Positions 1 through 7,874 of a DNA stretch of 31,833 bases are shown here, piece by piece. The DNA lies in NCBI RefSeq assembly GCF_003248505.1, contig NZ_QFOA01000037.1, forward strand, positions 1 to 31,833, written 5' to 3'. A model generated the notes under the pieces. It ran no database searches. It was not told where the DNA came from and worked only from the letters and a program-made list of their open reading frames with translations. This stretch comes from Sphingobium sp. (GTDB taxonomy: Bacteria > Pseudomonadota > Alphaproteobacteria > Sphingomonadales > Sphingomonadaceae). The translations under genes and the position numbers were made by a program. Each line of letters starts with the position of its first letter. Position 1 is the stretch's first letter.

Positions 1-46
1 GCCATAACAGGACCATAGCATCGCCCCGGTTAACAATAGGTTGGCT

Positions 47-1036
47 TCATTGCGGTCGGTGGCCGCTGCGCCATTTGGTGAAAAGGTGGCGCGCCAGCAT
101 CGGCAGCGGCATCCGCAGAAGGTGGGAGCGGAGGTAGAAGGCGAACACGAGCGGCTTGCGCGTTTCCCGGCCCCACCCGTCGCGCGCGAGGAGGCGAGCG
201 CGAACGACTCGGTCCCACAGGGTCAATCGCCCGCCGCCGCCGTAGATCGCATCTGCCAGACGACGCGCCTGCCTGACATGCCGCACCAACCCATGCAGCC
301 TTGCCCGCCGATCCAGTGCCGCCGGATCGCAATGCGGCAGCAGGCTATGAATGTCCCAGAGGTTGCGAAGGCCACCCTGCAGGTCGCCGTCGGCCAGCAT
401 GTGCGCTGCGGCATGGACCACCCTGTCTTCAGGCGAAAGGACATGCAGCCCCCCTACCACCGGGACAGAGTCGGCCAGCAGCGCATCGGGGTCCGGCCGG
501 GGCCGGGCGGTGAGCGGCAGAATATTGTGGTGAACGTCGATCATGCGGTCGCGCTCGGAATGGATCAGGGGGGGCAGTTCGTGCATCCATTGCCGGTAAT
601 AGGCGTCGTCATAGGCGTCTTCCTTCACCCATTCCCAGCCCGCCGCGATCAAGGCGCGTTCCACCCTGTCCATTTCCGTGCGCGGGACGAGGATGTCGAG
701 ATCGCCGATGAAGCGGCCCCGCCCCGCGCCAAGGTCGGCCGCCGCATAGGCAGCCCCCTTCAGCAGCACGACGCGGACGCCGCTAGCGCGCAGGGCGAAG
801 GCGGCGCGATCCGCCTCCCAAAGCGCTTGCTGCGCTTCCCGTTTCGCGTCGGCGCGGGCATCGTCCAGCACCGCGCGGGCGGCAGGCGGCACATTCAGCC
901 CTTCCAGCCGGAACGCCAGCGTGGCGATCAGCCGTTCGGCCTTGGCGGCGGCGAGAAGCGCGTTCCAGCCGGTTGCCGACAGCGCCTCGATACTCTCGGG
1001 TGCGCGCAGCACGCGCACGAGCAGCGCCCCGCTCAT
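47..1036 (-). CDS. Nucleotidyltransferase-like protein (NTP_transf_5 family) of an HPr-rel-A cassette
   Basis: A 329-residue soluble protein that resembles the PF14907 nucleotidyltransferase family. What is seen: an LLKG segment at residues 91-94 and a GDLDIL motif at 111-116, whose two aspartates (112 and 114) match the metal-binding DxD pair of the nucleotidyltransferase fold. There is no signal peptide or membrane segment, so it acts in the cytoplasm. The ATG at 1036 is chosen because it overlaps the stop of the kinase gene (ATGA) and has GGGAGG eight bases upstream; a GTG at 1051 is the alternative. It is the last gene of the run. From known families: PF14907 proteins occur beside HprK-like kinases in some lasso-peptide clusters, where they modify a phosphorylated peptide. 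A similar role here is inference; substrate and donor nucleotide are unknown. Confidence 0.75.
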   Translation of the reverse strand: MSGALLVRVLRAPESIEALSATGWNALLAAAKAERLIATLAFRLEGLNVPPAARAVLDDARADAKREAQQALWEADRAAFALRASGVRVVLLKGAAYAAADLGAGRGRFIGDLDILVPRTEMDRVERALIAAGWEWVKEDAYDDAYYRQWMHELPPLIHSERDRMIDVHHNILPLTARPRPDPDALLADSVPVVGGLHVLSPEDRVVHAAAHMLADGDLQGGLRNLWDIHSLLPHCDPAALDRRARLHGLVRHVRQARRLADAIYGGGGRLTLWDRVVRARLLARDGWGRETRKPLVFAFYLRSHLLRMPLPMLARHLFTKWRSGHRPQ

Positions 1037-1896
1037 GCCTGTTCCTCCCACAATCGCTCGACCATGGCGATAGCGGCATCTCCGCTCGGGAAATCGATGG
1101 CGCAGGCGGGAACCTGCCGCACGAAGCGCGTCAGCGCGGTAAAGCCCGGTTCGCCGAGCGCGACATAGTTGGTCGACGCCTGCGTCAGGCGCATGAACAC
1201 CTCGCCCTGCCCGACCGGTCGCCTGTCCTGCGCGTGACCGAAGCGGGGAAACAGCAGCAGGGCGGGCATTCCCCCTTCCGCCATGCGCGCCACAGCGTCA
1301 GGGCGGGGAACCATATGGCGAATGTCGCCCTTGGCAGTTCGGCGGAGCAACGGACCCATACGTTCAGGCCCGACCTCCCGCTCGACGGCGGCGATAGCGT
1401 TGTTCTTGAGGCTAACGAGGCGAGGGAAGGGAAGGATCGCCCCGCTCACGAGGTCAAGCAGCGCGAACTCGTCGCCCATGAAACGCCAGCCGCGCTCACC
1501 CAGCAACGCCGCCAGCGTCGATTTGCCCGAACCCGATTCGCCCGTCATGACGAGCACGCGCCCGTCCTTCTCCACGCTTGACGCATGAAGCAGCACATGC
1601 CGCCGCCACCCCAGCGCCATTTGCAAGTTCATGCCCATCTCCGCCGCCAGCAAACCGTGGGAAAGGCTCATTGGCGCAGCGTCGGCAAGGCCATGGTCGC
1701 CGGTGATGAAGATGGAGGGGCGCACCCAGCGGCGAAGCAGGCCGGTAGGCTGTAGCCGGACGGTGAAGTCGGCGATCTCCCCGTCCGCGCGTGGATAATC
1801 CGCGTACAGCCGCCGCAGCAACGCGACCGGCGAGGCCCAGGCCGATCCGATGCGAAAGGTCGCCGGACCGATACGGAGCGTGATGTCGTGTCTCAT
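1033..1896 (-). CDS. HprK-related kinase A
   Basis: A 287-residue protein related to the C-terminal kinase domain of HPr serine kinase. A Walker A loop, GESGSGKST, lies at residues 119-127. It is preceded by an LLHASSV segment (102-108), followed by GDE at 141-143, and a positively charged stretch sits around 185-200. These are features of the HprK kinase fold. The usual HprK N-terminal domain is absent and no HPr gene is nearby, so classical PTS control is unlikely. Its start overlaps the stop of the pqqD-like gene (ATGA) and its stop overlaps the next gene, so the three are translationally coupled. The HPr-rel-A family is defined mainly by this neighbourhood. HprK homologues in lasso-peptide clusters phosphorylate a serine of the precursor, so kinase activity on a small protein is the best inference. 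Confidence 0.82.
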   Translation of the reverse strand: MRHDITLRIGPATFRIGSAWASPVALLRRLYADYPRADGEIADFTVRLQPTGLLRRWVRPSIFITGDHGLADAAPMSLSHGLLAAEMGMNLQMALGWRRHVLLHASSVEKDGRVLVMTGESGSGKSTLAALLGERGWRFMGDEFALLDLVSGAILPFPRLVSLKNNAIAAVEREVGPERMGPLLRRTAKGDIRHMVPRPDAVARMAEGGMPALLLFPRFGHAQDRRPVGQGEVFMRLTQASTNYVALGEPGFTALTRFVRQVPACAIDFPSGDAAIAMVERLWEEQA

Positions 1897-2180
1897 GTCG
1901 GGCGCACCAGTCCCAGCGCCGCCAGCGTTTCCAGATGCGCGGCGATAGCCTCCACCGCCGCGTCGCGCGGGCCAAGATCATAGTCGAGCGACAGATCGTC
2001 GTGAAGCGCCGCCGCCGTCACCGGCGCGCCGCTTTCCATCCGCTTCAGTATCTCCGGCACCGGGCTGATCACCATATGTGTCTGGCCCGAGCGGCGATGG
2101 TAGAACAGCGTCAGATCGTCGAGCGCACAGGTCAGGAGCGCCTCGGCGTCGCTGCGGCAATAGGCTGTCGTGGCGGACAA
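1893..2180 (-). CDS. PqqD-like protein of the HPr-rel-A system
   Basis: A 95-residue protein with the PqqD-like RiPP-recognition fold: a short beta region around DDLTLFYHRRSGQTH (residues 21-35), then HMVISPVPEILKRME and two further helices ending in LAALGLVRPT. PqqD-type domains bind the leader of a substrate peptide and present it to modifying enzymes. No PQQ synthesis genes are in view. The start is a TTG; no ATG or GTG lies further upstream in frame before a stop, and the only ribosome site is a weak AAGGGTG. It lies about 60 bases after the glycosyltransferase and overlaps the kinase by four bases. It probably acts as the peptide-binding subunit for the kinase and nucleotidyltransferase (inference from context). 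Confidence 0.75.
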   Translation of the reverse strand: MSATTAYCRSDAEALLTCALDDLTLFYHRRSGQTHMVISPVPEILKRMESGAPVTAAALHDDLSLDYDLGPRDAAVEAIAAHLETLAALGLVRPT

Positions 2181-2240
2181 TGTTCGGCACCCTTCGGCTC
2201 TTGGTCCCGCCTGCTCTAGCGCGGGAGCGTAGCCAAGTGC

Positions 2241-3407
2241 CTAACGCATCAACACCGGGCTGGCGACAGGGGCGGCGCCGACGGGCACATCGGCCAATAT
2301 TTCGAAGGCACGCAGGTAGCCGTCGAGTGCGCGCTCCACACCGTGGTCGCGCACGGCATTGATCAGCCTGTCGATTGCGACCGGGTGCGCGACGGTGCGT
2401 TCGATGGCGCGGGCGAAGGCGGCGGCATCCCCCACCGGCACCACAGGATGCTGCGCCGCGTCGGCCAGGATCGGACGGATATTGGGGGTGCAATCGGTCG
2501 CAACCACCTGTGCCCCGCAGGCGAGCGCTTCGATAAGGGTCGCGCAAAGTCCTTCCCAGCAGGATGGCTGGAGCAGCACGTCAGCCCTGCCCATCAATTG
2601 CGCCAGCGCATCGGGGTCGCTCACATATCCGGCAAAGGTGACGCGGTCGGCGATGCCCAGCGCTTCGCATCTTTCGCGCAACCCGGCTTCGAGCGGCCCT
2701 TGCCCGGCGATGGTCAGCCGCCAGTCGATGTGTCGCAACCGCGCGAGCGCTTCGAGGCCCGTCGCATGATCCTTTTGCCGCGCGAGCCGCCCGACCATGA
2801 GAAATTGCCATGGCTCGTCGGGACGGCGAAGCGGGCGAGACGCGCCGATCCGCTCCATCGCGGGCGTGACGGTCGGACGGGGCAGCAGACGAACCGCGCC
2901 GCTTGCGCTCAGCAGGGCGCGGTCGTGCGCGCCCATGACAATTGTCAGGTCGCTCAGGCGACCGATCGCGCGAAACCGGGCGAGGCGCGCGGAAGCGGCC
3001 ATGCCGGACTGGCCGGGCCGCACGACCGGGTTGGAGATGCGCGCCACCGCTTTCGTCCGCGTGCCGAGACAGGCGAGCGCAACCAGCATGTTGCTCTGGT
3101 TCCCGGCGGAATAGAGAATGTCGGGCCGGTGCTGGCGAACCATCGCGGCAAGGCGGGGATATTGTGCCATCATCGACAAGCGACGGGCGATGCGGGGAGC
3201 CTTCACCTGCCGCACCGGGACATCGGGCGCGATAAGATGCGCCGCAGCGCCCTCCAGCCGGGTCATCCACAATTCGACGGGAACGCCGCGCCGCACGAGG
3301 TGATTGGCAAGCAGGATCGCGACCCGGTCGAGCCCGCCGTCGCCCGGTTCGTAGAGGTAGACGGCAACGAACGGAGCCTGCTCCGCCGCGCGGCGATACT
3401 GATACAA
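2241..3407 (-). CDS. Glycosyltransferase, GT4-like
   Basis: A 388-residue GT-B glycosyltransferase. The N-terminal half has the acceptor-side pattern YEPGDGGLDRVAILLANHL (residues 19-37). The C-terminal half carries FLMVGRLARQKD and then WEGLCATLIEALACG, the E-x7-E signature of glycosyltransferases group 1. No membrane segment or signal peptide is present. The start is TTG at 3407, with AGGGA seven bases upstream and an in-frame stop two codons before it, so no longer form is possible. It sits between the Tat-exported protein and the PqqD-like gene, all on one strand. It may glycosylate a polysaccharide precursor or, given the company, a peptide or protein substrate; the sequence cannot decide. 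The C-terminal end is alanine/proline/valine rich and unremarkable. Confidence 0.85.
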   Translation of the reverse strand: MYQYRRAAEQAPFVAVYLYEPGDGGLDRVAILLANHLVRRGVPVELWMTRLEGAAAHLIAPDVPVRQVKAPRIARRLSMMAQYPRLAAMVRQHRPDILYSAGNQSNMLVALACLGTRTKAVARISNPVVRPGQSGMAASARLARFRAIGRLSDLTIVMGAHDRALLSASGAVRLLPRPTVTPAMERIGASRPLRRPDEPWQFLMVGRLARQKDHATGLEALARLRHIDWRLTIAGQGPLEAGLRERCEALGIADRVTFAGYVSDPDALAQLMGRADVLLQPSCWEGLCATLIEALACGAQVVATDCTPNIRPILADAAQHPVVPVGDAAAFARAIERTVAHPVAIDRLINAVRDHGVERALDGYLRAFEILADVPVGAAPVASPVLMR

Positions 3408-3505
3408 TGGCTATCCCCTGTGACGCGCGACCCTGCATGGGTTCGACGGCGTCAACACGGATATTCCGTCATCAGTTCAATTCGTTACGCCTCCAAACGC
3501 AAATT

Positions 3506-3925
3506 TCATCGCGGCATTTGCAGCGATGCGTAGCAAGTGAAGCCGCTGGTGCCGCGTTGCAGCCGGCGGATATAGTTCAGATAGGCCTGATTCTGTTCGT
3601 AGCCGGTGCCCGGCAGCCTTCCGCCCTGCATCGCCTGCTTGACCTGCTGCCCGGTGAAGGGCCGCCCCGCGCCGGGATAGGCACCCTGCGTGCCCGCCGG
3701 GACCAGAGTGCCGTTGGGCGCGATATAATTGCTGGCGCGCCCCTGATCTGGCACGGGAACAGTGCAGTTGAGCACGGAAGCGGCGGTGTTGGCGAGCGCC
3801 GGGCGGATCGACACGATCGCCGCGCCAGCGACCGCCCCGCCCATCAGCAGTTGGCGACGCGACGGCGTGGGCAGCGCTTGGGCGCGCGGGGCGTCGGCGT
3901 CCTGCGGCTGCGTCGGTTCGTCCAT
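3506..3925 (-). CDS. Small Tat-exported protein of unknown function, first gene of the HPr-rel-A run
   Basis: A 139-residue protein I do not recognise. Residues 1-22 are a proline- and acid-rich leader (MDEPTQPQ...). They are followed by a twin-arginine signal, SRRQLLMGG, and a hydrophobic stretch ending in RPALA, so cleavage is likely after ALA near residue 46. The mature part is about 93 residues with two cysteines (LNC near its start, FTC near its end). It is rich in Gly, Gln and Tyr, with PFTGQQVKQAMQGG and YLNYIRRLQ segments. The ATG at 3925 is preferred over 3994 because AGGGACGTAGG precedes it and the extra 23 residues are basic and unlike a leader. It is the promoter-proximal gene, divergent from phoR. 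Tat export implies folding or modification in the cytoplasm first, so it is a candidate substrate of the downstream enzymes (inference only). Confidence 0.7.
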   Translation of the reverse strand: MDEPTQPQDADAPRAQALPTPSRRQLLMGGAVAGAAIVSIRPALANTAASVLNCTVPVPDQGRASNYIAPNGTLVPAGTQGAYPGAGRPFTGQQVKQAMQGGRLPGTGYEQNQAYLNYIRRLQRGTSGFTCYASLQMPR

Positions 3926-4002
3926 CCTACGTCCCTTATTTCTGTCAATGCGCTTGCCAAAGCGTAAAGATTGGCCGCTATTGGGTCCAGACATCGCAGC
4001 AA

Positions 4003-5316
4003 ATGCGGGAAATATCCAGCGCGGTAACCATGAATCGACTGACCACTTCCCAGATAACCGCCTCTCTCGCCATGCTGTTGCTGGGGACGGGGGGCGCGTT
4101 GTTGATGGGCGGTTCGCCGCTCGCCATAGCGCTGCCGGTGCTGGCGGGCCTTGTCGTCATGCTGATCTGCGCGGAGGGCATTCCAACGCGGGTCGATCGC
4201 CCGGTGGTGGTGGCGGACATGCCCGACCTGACCGACCATCCCGCCTTTGCCAGCATGATCGAAGGGATCGCCGATCCGCTGATGCTGGTGGAACGCGGAC
4301 GCATTCTGCGGGCCAACCGCGCGGCGCATCGATTGCTGGGCAATCATATCGAGGGCGAGGACGCACGCATCGCCATCCGTCACCCCGCCGCCGCCGAGCG
4401 ATTGTCGAGCACCGCGCCGCTGGCCGAGCCGTTCAACATCGAACTGATCGGCGTCGGCGCGCGCGACGCGCGGTGGCAGATGCGCGTCGCGCCGGTGGGC
4501 GACGTGGCCGACATCCGCCGCCTCGTCCACCTCGTCGACCATAGCGGCACCCATGCCGCAGAAAAGATGCGCGTCGATTTCGTCGCCAATGCAAGCCACG
4601 AACTGCGCACGCCGCTGGCCGGCATATTGGGCTTCATCGAAACATTGGCCGACCCGGAAATGGGCAAGGATGTCGAAACGCGCCAGCGGTTCCTCGCCAT
4701 CATGGACGGCGAGGCGCGGCGGATGCAGCGCTTGATCGACGACCTCATTTCCCTGTCGCGGATCGAATCGGAAAAATACCGTCTGCCCGACGCCCGCGTC
4801 GATCTTAGCGAACTGGCCGCCGAAGTCGTCGGCGTCTTCCGATCCAGCCGGGGCGAGCGTGGCCGCGAGGTGGAGATGGAGATCGCGCCCGCCGTGCCCG
4901 CCGTCCAGGGCGACCGCGCGCAACTGTCGCAGTTGCTCCACAACCTCATCGGCAATTCGGTCAAATATGGCCGACCGGGGAGCCCCATCAGGGTAACGCT
5001 GACCGAAGGGCCGAGCGGCATGGCGAAGCTGATCGTCGCCGACGAAGGCGAGGGAATCGCACCCGATCACCTGCCCCGTCTCACCGAGCGTTTTTACCGG
5101 GTCGATTCGGGGCGCAGCCGGGCGCTGGGCGGCACCGGGCTTGGCCTTGCCATCGTCAAGCACATCGTCGAACGGCATCGCGGGCGCTTCGACATCGCGA
5201 GCACTCTTGGCAAGGGCACGACCATCACCGTCCTGCTGCCCCCGCCTGTCGAAGACAGCATGGTCCGGATCGACGATAAAAGACGACCGTCGGCGCTTTC
5301 TGGGACGGTGTCATGA
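4003..5316 (+). CDS. phoR: Phosphate regulon sensor histidine kinase PhoR
   Basis: A 437-residue membrane histidine kinase that phosphorylates PhoB under phosphate limitation. Two hydrophobic segments lie at about residues 17-36 and 38-57 with almost no periplasmic loop, as in PhoR. A PAS-like region follows (about 78-180), then the H box NASHELRTPL with the phospho-acceptor His199, the N box NLIGNSVKYG, the G1 box ADEGEGI and the G2 box GGTGLGLAIVKHIV. The C-terminal 15 residues are a polar tail. The start is uncertain: ATG 4003 has no clear ribosome site, and ATG 4030 (MNRLTTSQ) is equally likely and still keeps both membrane segments. It stands first in the phosphate module while its partner phoB is last. 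The stop codon overlaps a candidate Pho box for pstS. Confidence 0.93.
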   Translation: MREISSAVTMNRLTTSQITASLAMLLLGTGGALLMGGSPLAIALPVLAGLVVMLICAEGIPTRVDRPVVVADMPDLTDHPAFASMIEGIADPLMLVERGRILRANRAAHRLLGNHIEGEDARIAIRHPAAAERLSSTAPLAEPFNIELIGVGARDARWQMRVAPVGDVADIRRLVHLVDHSGTHAAEKMRVDFVANASHELRTPLAGILGFIETLADPEMGKDVETRQRFLAIMDGEARRMQRLIDDLISLSRIESEKYRLPDARVDLSELAAEVVGVFRSSRGERGREVEMEIAPAVPAVQGDRAQLSQLLHNLIGNSVKYGRPGSPIRVTLTEGPSGMAKLIVADEGEGIAPDHLPRLTERFYRVDSGRSRALGGTGLGLAIVKHIVERHRGRFDIASTLGKGTTITVLLPPPVEDSMVRIDDKRRPSALSGTVS

Positions 5317-5336
5317 AAATGAAACCCAAGCGTCAC
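5308..5336 (+). promoter_or_regulatory. Candidate Pho box upstream of pstS
   Basis: Three heptamers spaced exactly 11 bases apart: GTGTCAT (5308-5314), ATGAAAC (5319-5325) and GCGTCAC (5330-5336), with A-rich spacers. The first and third resemble the CTGTCAT half-site bound by PhoB; the middle one is weak. The site overlaps the end of phoR and lies about 85 bases before the pstS start, where a PhoB activation site is expected. No convincing -10 was identified. Confidence 0.5.
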
Positions 5337-5419
5337 AAAGCCGCGACGAACCGCGACTAGGGCGTTCCCATCGGAGGGGCGGCGACGAAGGACTCGCGGC
5401 CCATAGATTGGAGACGCGC

Positions 5420-6472
5420 GTGAAGAAGTCCGCCCTGCTCGCCGCCGGCGTTGCGAGCCTCTGCACCCTTGCCGCCTGCGGCAACGGGGCGGGAGGCGCG
5501 GGCGCAACGCGCGATCAGATCCGCGCCGTCGGTTCCTCCACCGTCTATCCCTTCGCCACCGCCGCCGCCGAAATCTTCGTACTGGGGACGCCGGGCGTAA
5601 AGTCGCCGATCATCGAGGCGACGGGTACGGGCGGCGGCATGAAACTCTTCTGCGCAGGCGTGGGCGCGCAATATCCCGACATCGAGAACGCGTCGCGCCG
5701 CATCAAGAAATCCGAATTCGAACAATGCCGGTCGAACGGCGTCAAGGACATCGTGGAGGTTCAGATCGGCGTCGACGGCCTCGCCTTCGCCCAGTCGAAA
5801 AAAGGCCCCGCCATCGCCGTCACGCCCAAGATCGTGTACGAGGCGCTGGCCGCCAACCCTTATGGCAAGGGCCAGAACCGGACGCAGACGTGGAAGGATG
5901 TCGACCCTGCCCTCCCCGCCATTCCGATCACCGTGCTCGGCCCGCCATCGACCAGCGGCACGCGCGATTCGCTGGCCGAACTGATCCTCGAAAAGGGGTG
6001 CCAGAGCGATCCCGCGATGAAGGCGCTGAAGGAATCGGACGAAAAGAAATATAAGGACATCTGCACCCGCGTGCGGGAAGACGGTCACTATGTCGACGCG
6101 GGCGAGAACGACAATCTGATCGTGCAGAAGCTCGGCGCGAACCCCGACGCCATCGGCGTGTTCGGCTTCAGCTTCCTCGAAGAAAACAAGGACAGCCTGC
6201 GCGACGTGCCGATCAACGGGATGCAGGCGACTTACGAAACCGTGTCGACCGGCCAGTACCCCGGCGCGCGCCCGTTGTTCGTATATGTGAAGAAAGCCCA
6301 TATGAAGGCGATCCCAGGCCTTGCCGCTTACCTCGATACATTCGCCGTGAACTGGGGTCCAGGCGGCCCCCTCACCAAGCGCGGCATGGTCGCCGCGCCC
6401 GAAGACGTACGGGCGAAGAATGCCCGGATCGTCAAAATGCTGACCGTGCTCGACGGCGCGGAACTGAAGTAA
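5420..6472 (+). CDS. pstS: Phosphate-binding lipoprotein PstS
   Basis: The extracytoplasmic phosphate receptor of the Pst ABC transporter; 350 residues. It starts at GTG 5420, with GGAGA five bases upstream. The N-terminus is a lipoprotein signal (VKKSALLAAGV...) with lipobox LAAC, so Cys20 is the acylated residue. Phosphate-contacting segments typical of PstS follow: VGSSTVYPFATA near the mature N-terminus, EATGTGGGM, and GPPSTSGTRDS in the middle. Upstream in-frame codons overlap phoR in another frame and are not part of the protein. It is followed by pstC after seven bases, in one operon with pstCAB-phoU-phoB. Expression is expected to depend on PhoB through the box at 5308-5336. Confidence 0.95.
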   Translation: MKKSALLAAGVASLCTLAACGNGAGGAGATRDQIRAVGSSTVYPFATAAAEIFVLGTPGVKSPIIEATGTGGGMKLFCAGVGAQYPDIENASRRIKKSEFEQCRSNGVKDIVEVQIGVDGLAFAQSKKGPAIAVTPKIVYEALAANPYGKGQNRTQTWKDVDPALPAIPITVLGPPSTSGTRDSLAELILEKGCQSDPAMKALKESDEKKYKDICTRVREDGHYVDAGENDNLIVQKLGANPDAIGVFGFSFLEENKDSLRDVPINGMQATYETVSTGQYPGARPLFVYVKKAHMKAIPGLAAYLDTFAVNWGPGGPLTKRGMVAAPEDVRAKNARIVKMLTVLDGAELK

Positions 6473-6479
6473 GAGGCCC

Positions 6480-7874
6480 ATGACCGGACCAGCCATCCTC
6501 CTGCTGCTCGCAGGCCTGGGCGCCATCGCCTGGGTCAGCGCTCGCGCCCGCGCCATCCGTCTGCAAACGCAGGCGCGCGAGACGGGCCGCCGCGACGCGG
6601 TGCATTCGCTCCCCGGCTTCCACGGCTGGTATGTGGCGCTGTGGGCGGTCGTTCCTGCCGCTCTGTTCCTGGCGGTGTGGGCGAATGTTTCGCCTGGGCT
6701 GGTGACGCAGAGCGTGCTGACGACCCCGGCCGCCCGGACCTTGCCCGCCGACGACTTTTCCCGCTCGGCGATCCTGGGCGAAGCGCGCGCGATCGCGAAG
6801 GGCGATCAGGCCGCCGCCTTCAACCCTGCGAGCGAACCGTTCGTCCAGCCCTACCGCGAGGCGGACAGCCGATACGGCATGGCGGGCGCTGCACTGGCGC
6901 TGGTTCTGGCCTTTGCCGGGGGCGCCTATGCCTTTACCCGCGTCCGCGCCGATTTCCGTGCGCGCACGCGGGTCGAGCGACTGGTGATGGCGTTGCTGCT
7001 GGTCGCGTCGCTGCTGGCCATCGTGACGACGCTGGGCATCGTCGCGTCGCTGCTGTGGGAAAGTTTCCGCTTCTTCTCGATGGTCAATCCCATAGACTTC
7101 CTCTTCGGCCTCAAATGGTCGCCGCAGTCCGCCGCGATGGGCTATGGCAACGAAGACGCCTTCGGCGCTGTGCCGCTGTTCTGGGGCACGATCTTCATCG
7201 GCGCGATCATCGCAATGATCGTCGCCATTCCCCTGGGCCTCATGAGCGCGGTCTACCTCACCCAATATGCGTCGCCCACAGTGCGGCGGTGGATGAAACC
7301 GATGCTGGAGGTGCTCGCAGGGGTGCCCACGGTCGTCTATGGCTATTTCGCGGCGCTGACCGTCGCACCGGCGCTGCGCGACCTGGCCGCCGCCATCGGC
7401 ATCGGCGGCGCGAGCAGCGAAAGCGCGCTGGCCGCCGGCCTCGTCATGGGGGTGATGATCATCCCCTTCGTCTCATCCATGGCCGACGACAGCATCGCCG
7501 CCGTGCCGCAATCGATGCGCGACGGCAGCCTCGCCATGGGCGCGACCACCAGCGAAACGATCAAGCGCGTCCTCATCCCCGCCGCGTTGCCGGGCGTGGT
7601 GGGCGGCGTGCTGCTCGCGGTCAGCCGCGCCATCGGTGAGACGATGATCGTGGTGATGGCGGCGGGGCTTGCCGCCAACCTGACGCTCAATCCCTTTGCC
7701 AGCGTGACCACGGTGACGACCCAGATCGTCCAGTTGCTGACCGGCGACCAGGAGTTCGACAGCGCCAAGACGCTGGCCGCCTTCGCGCTGGGCCTGGTGC
7801 TGTTCATCGTCACGCTGCTGCTCAACATCGTGGCCCTGCGGGTCGTGAAGAAATATCGCGAGGCTTACGAATGA
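6480..7874 (+). CDS. pstC: Phosphate ABC transporter permease PstC
   Basis: A 464-residue inner-membrane permease. The N-terminal third has two separate hydrophobic segments (about 1-18 and 42-65), then a polar stretch of roughly 70 residues and another hydrophobic segment near 140. This longer front part resembles the PstC_N extension of alphaproteobacteria. The second half is the ABC permease domain, with helices from about residue 165 on and the EAA-type loop SMRDGSLAMGATTSETIKRV. It ends in RVVKKYREAYE on the cytoplasmic side. Its last four bases (ATGA) are the start of pstA, showing translational coupling. With PstA it forms the phosphate channel driven by PstB. Confidence 0.94.
   Translation: MTGPAILLLLAGLGAIAWVSARARAIRLQTQARETGRRDAVHSLPGFHGWYVALWAVVPAALFLAVWANVSPGLVTQSVLTTPAARTLPADDFSRSAILGEARAIAKGDQAAAFNPASEPFVQPYREADSRYGMAGAALALVLAFAGGAYAFTRVRADFRARTRVERLVMALLLVASLLAIVTTLGIVASLLWESFRFFSMVNPIDFLFGLKWSPQSAAMGYGNEDAFGAVPLFWGTIFIGAIIAMIVAIPLGLMSAVYLTQYASPTVRRWMKPMLEVLAGVPTVVYGYFAALTVAPALRDLAAAIGIGGASSESALAAGLVMGVMIIPFVSSMADDSIAAVPQSMRDGSLAMGATTSETIKRVLIPAALPGVVGGVLLAVSRAIGETMIVVMAAGLAANLTLNPFASVTTVTTQIVQLLTGDQEFDSAKTLAAFALGLVLFIVTLLLNIVALRVVKKYREAYE

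Noticed and set aside
41..1168. Long open frame opposite the nucleotidyltransferase and kinase genes
   Set aside because: It is the shadow of high-GC codon use; it has Arg/His/Gln-rich, domain-free sequence and crosses two real genes.
3844..5178. 444-codon open frame opposite phoR
   Set aside because: phoR on the other strand has all kinase boxes; the reverse reading has no recognisable domain.
5141..5419. Upstream extension of PstS
   Set aside because: It is another frame of phoR; the lipoprotein signal and ribosome site fix the start at 5420.
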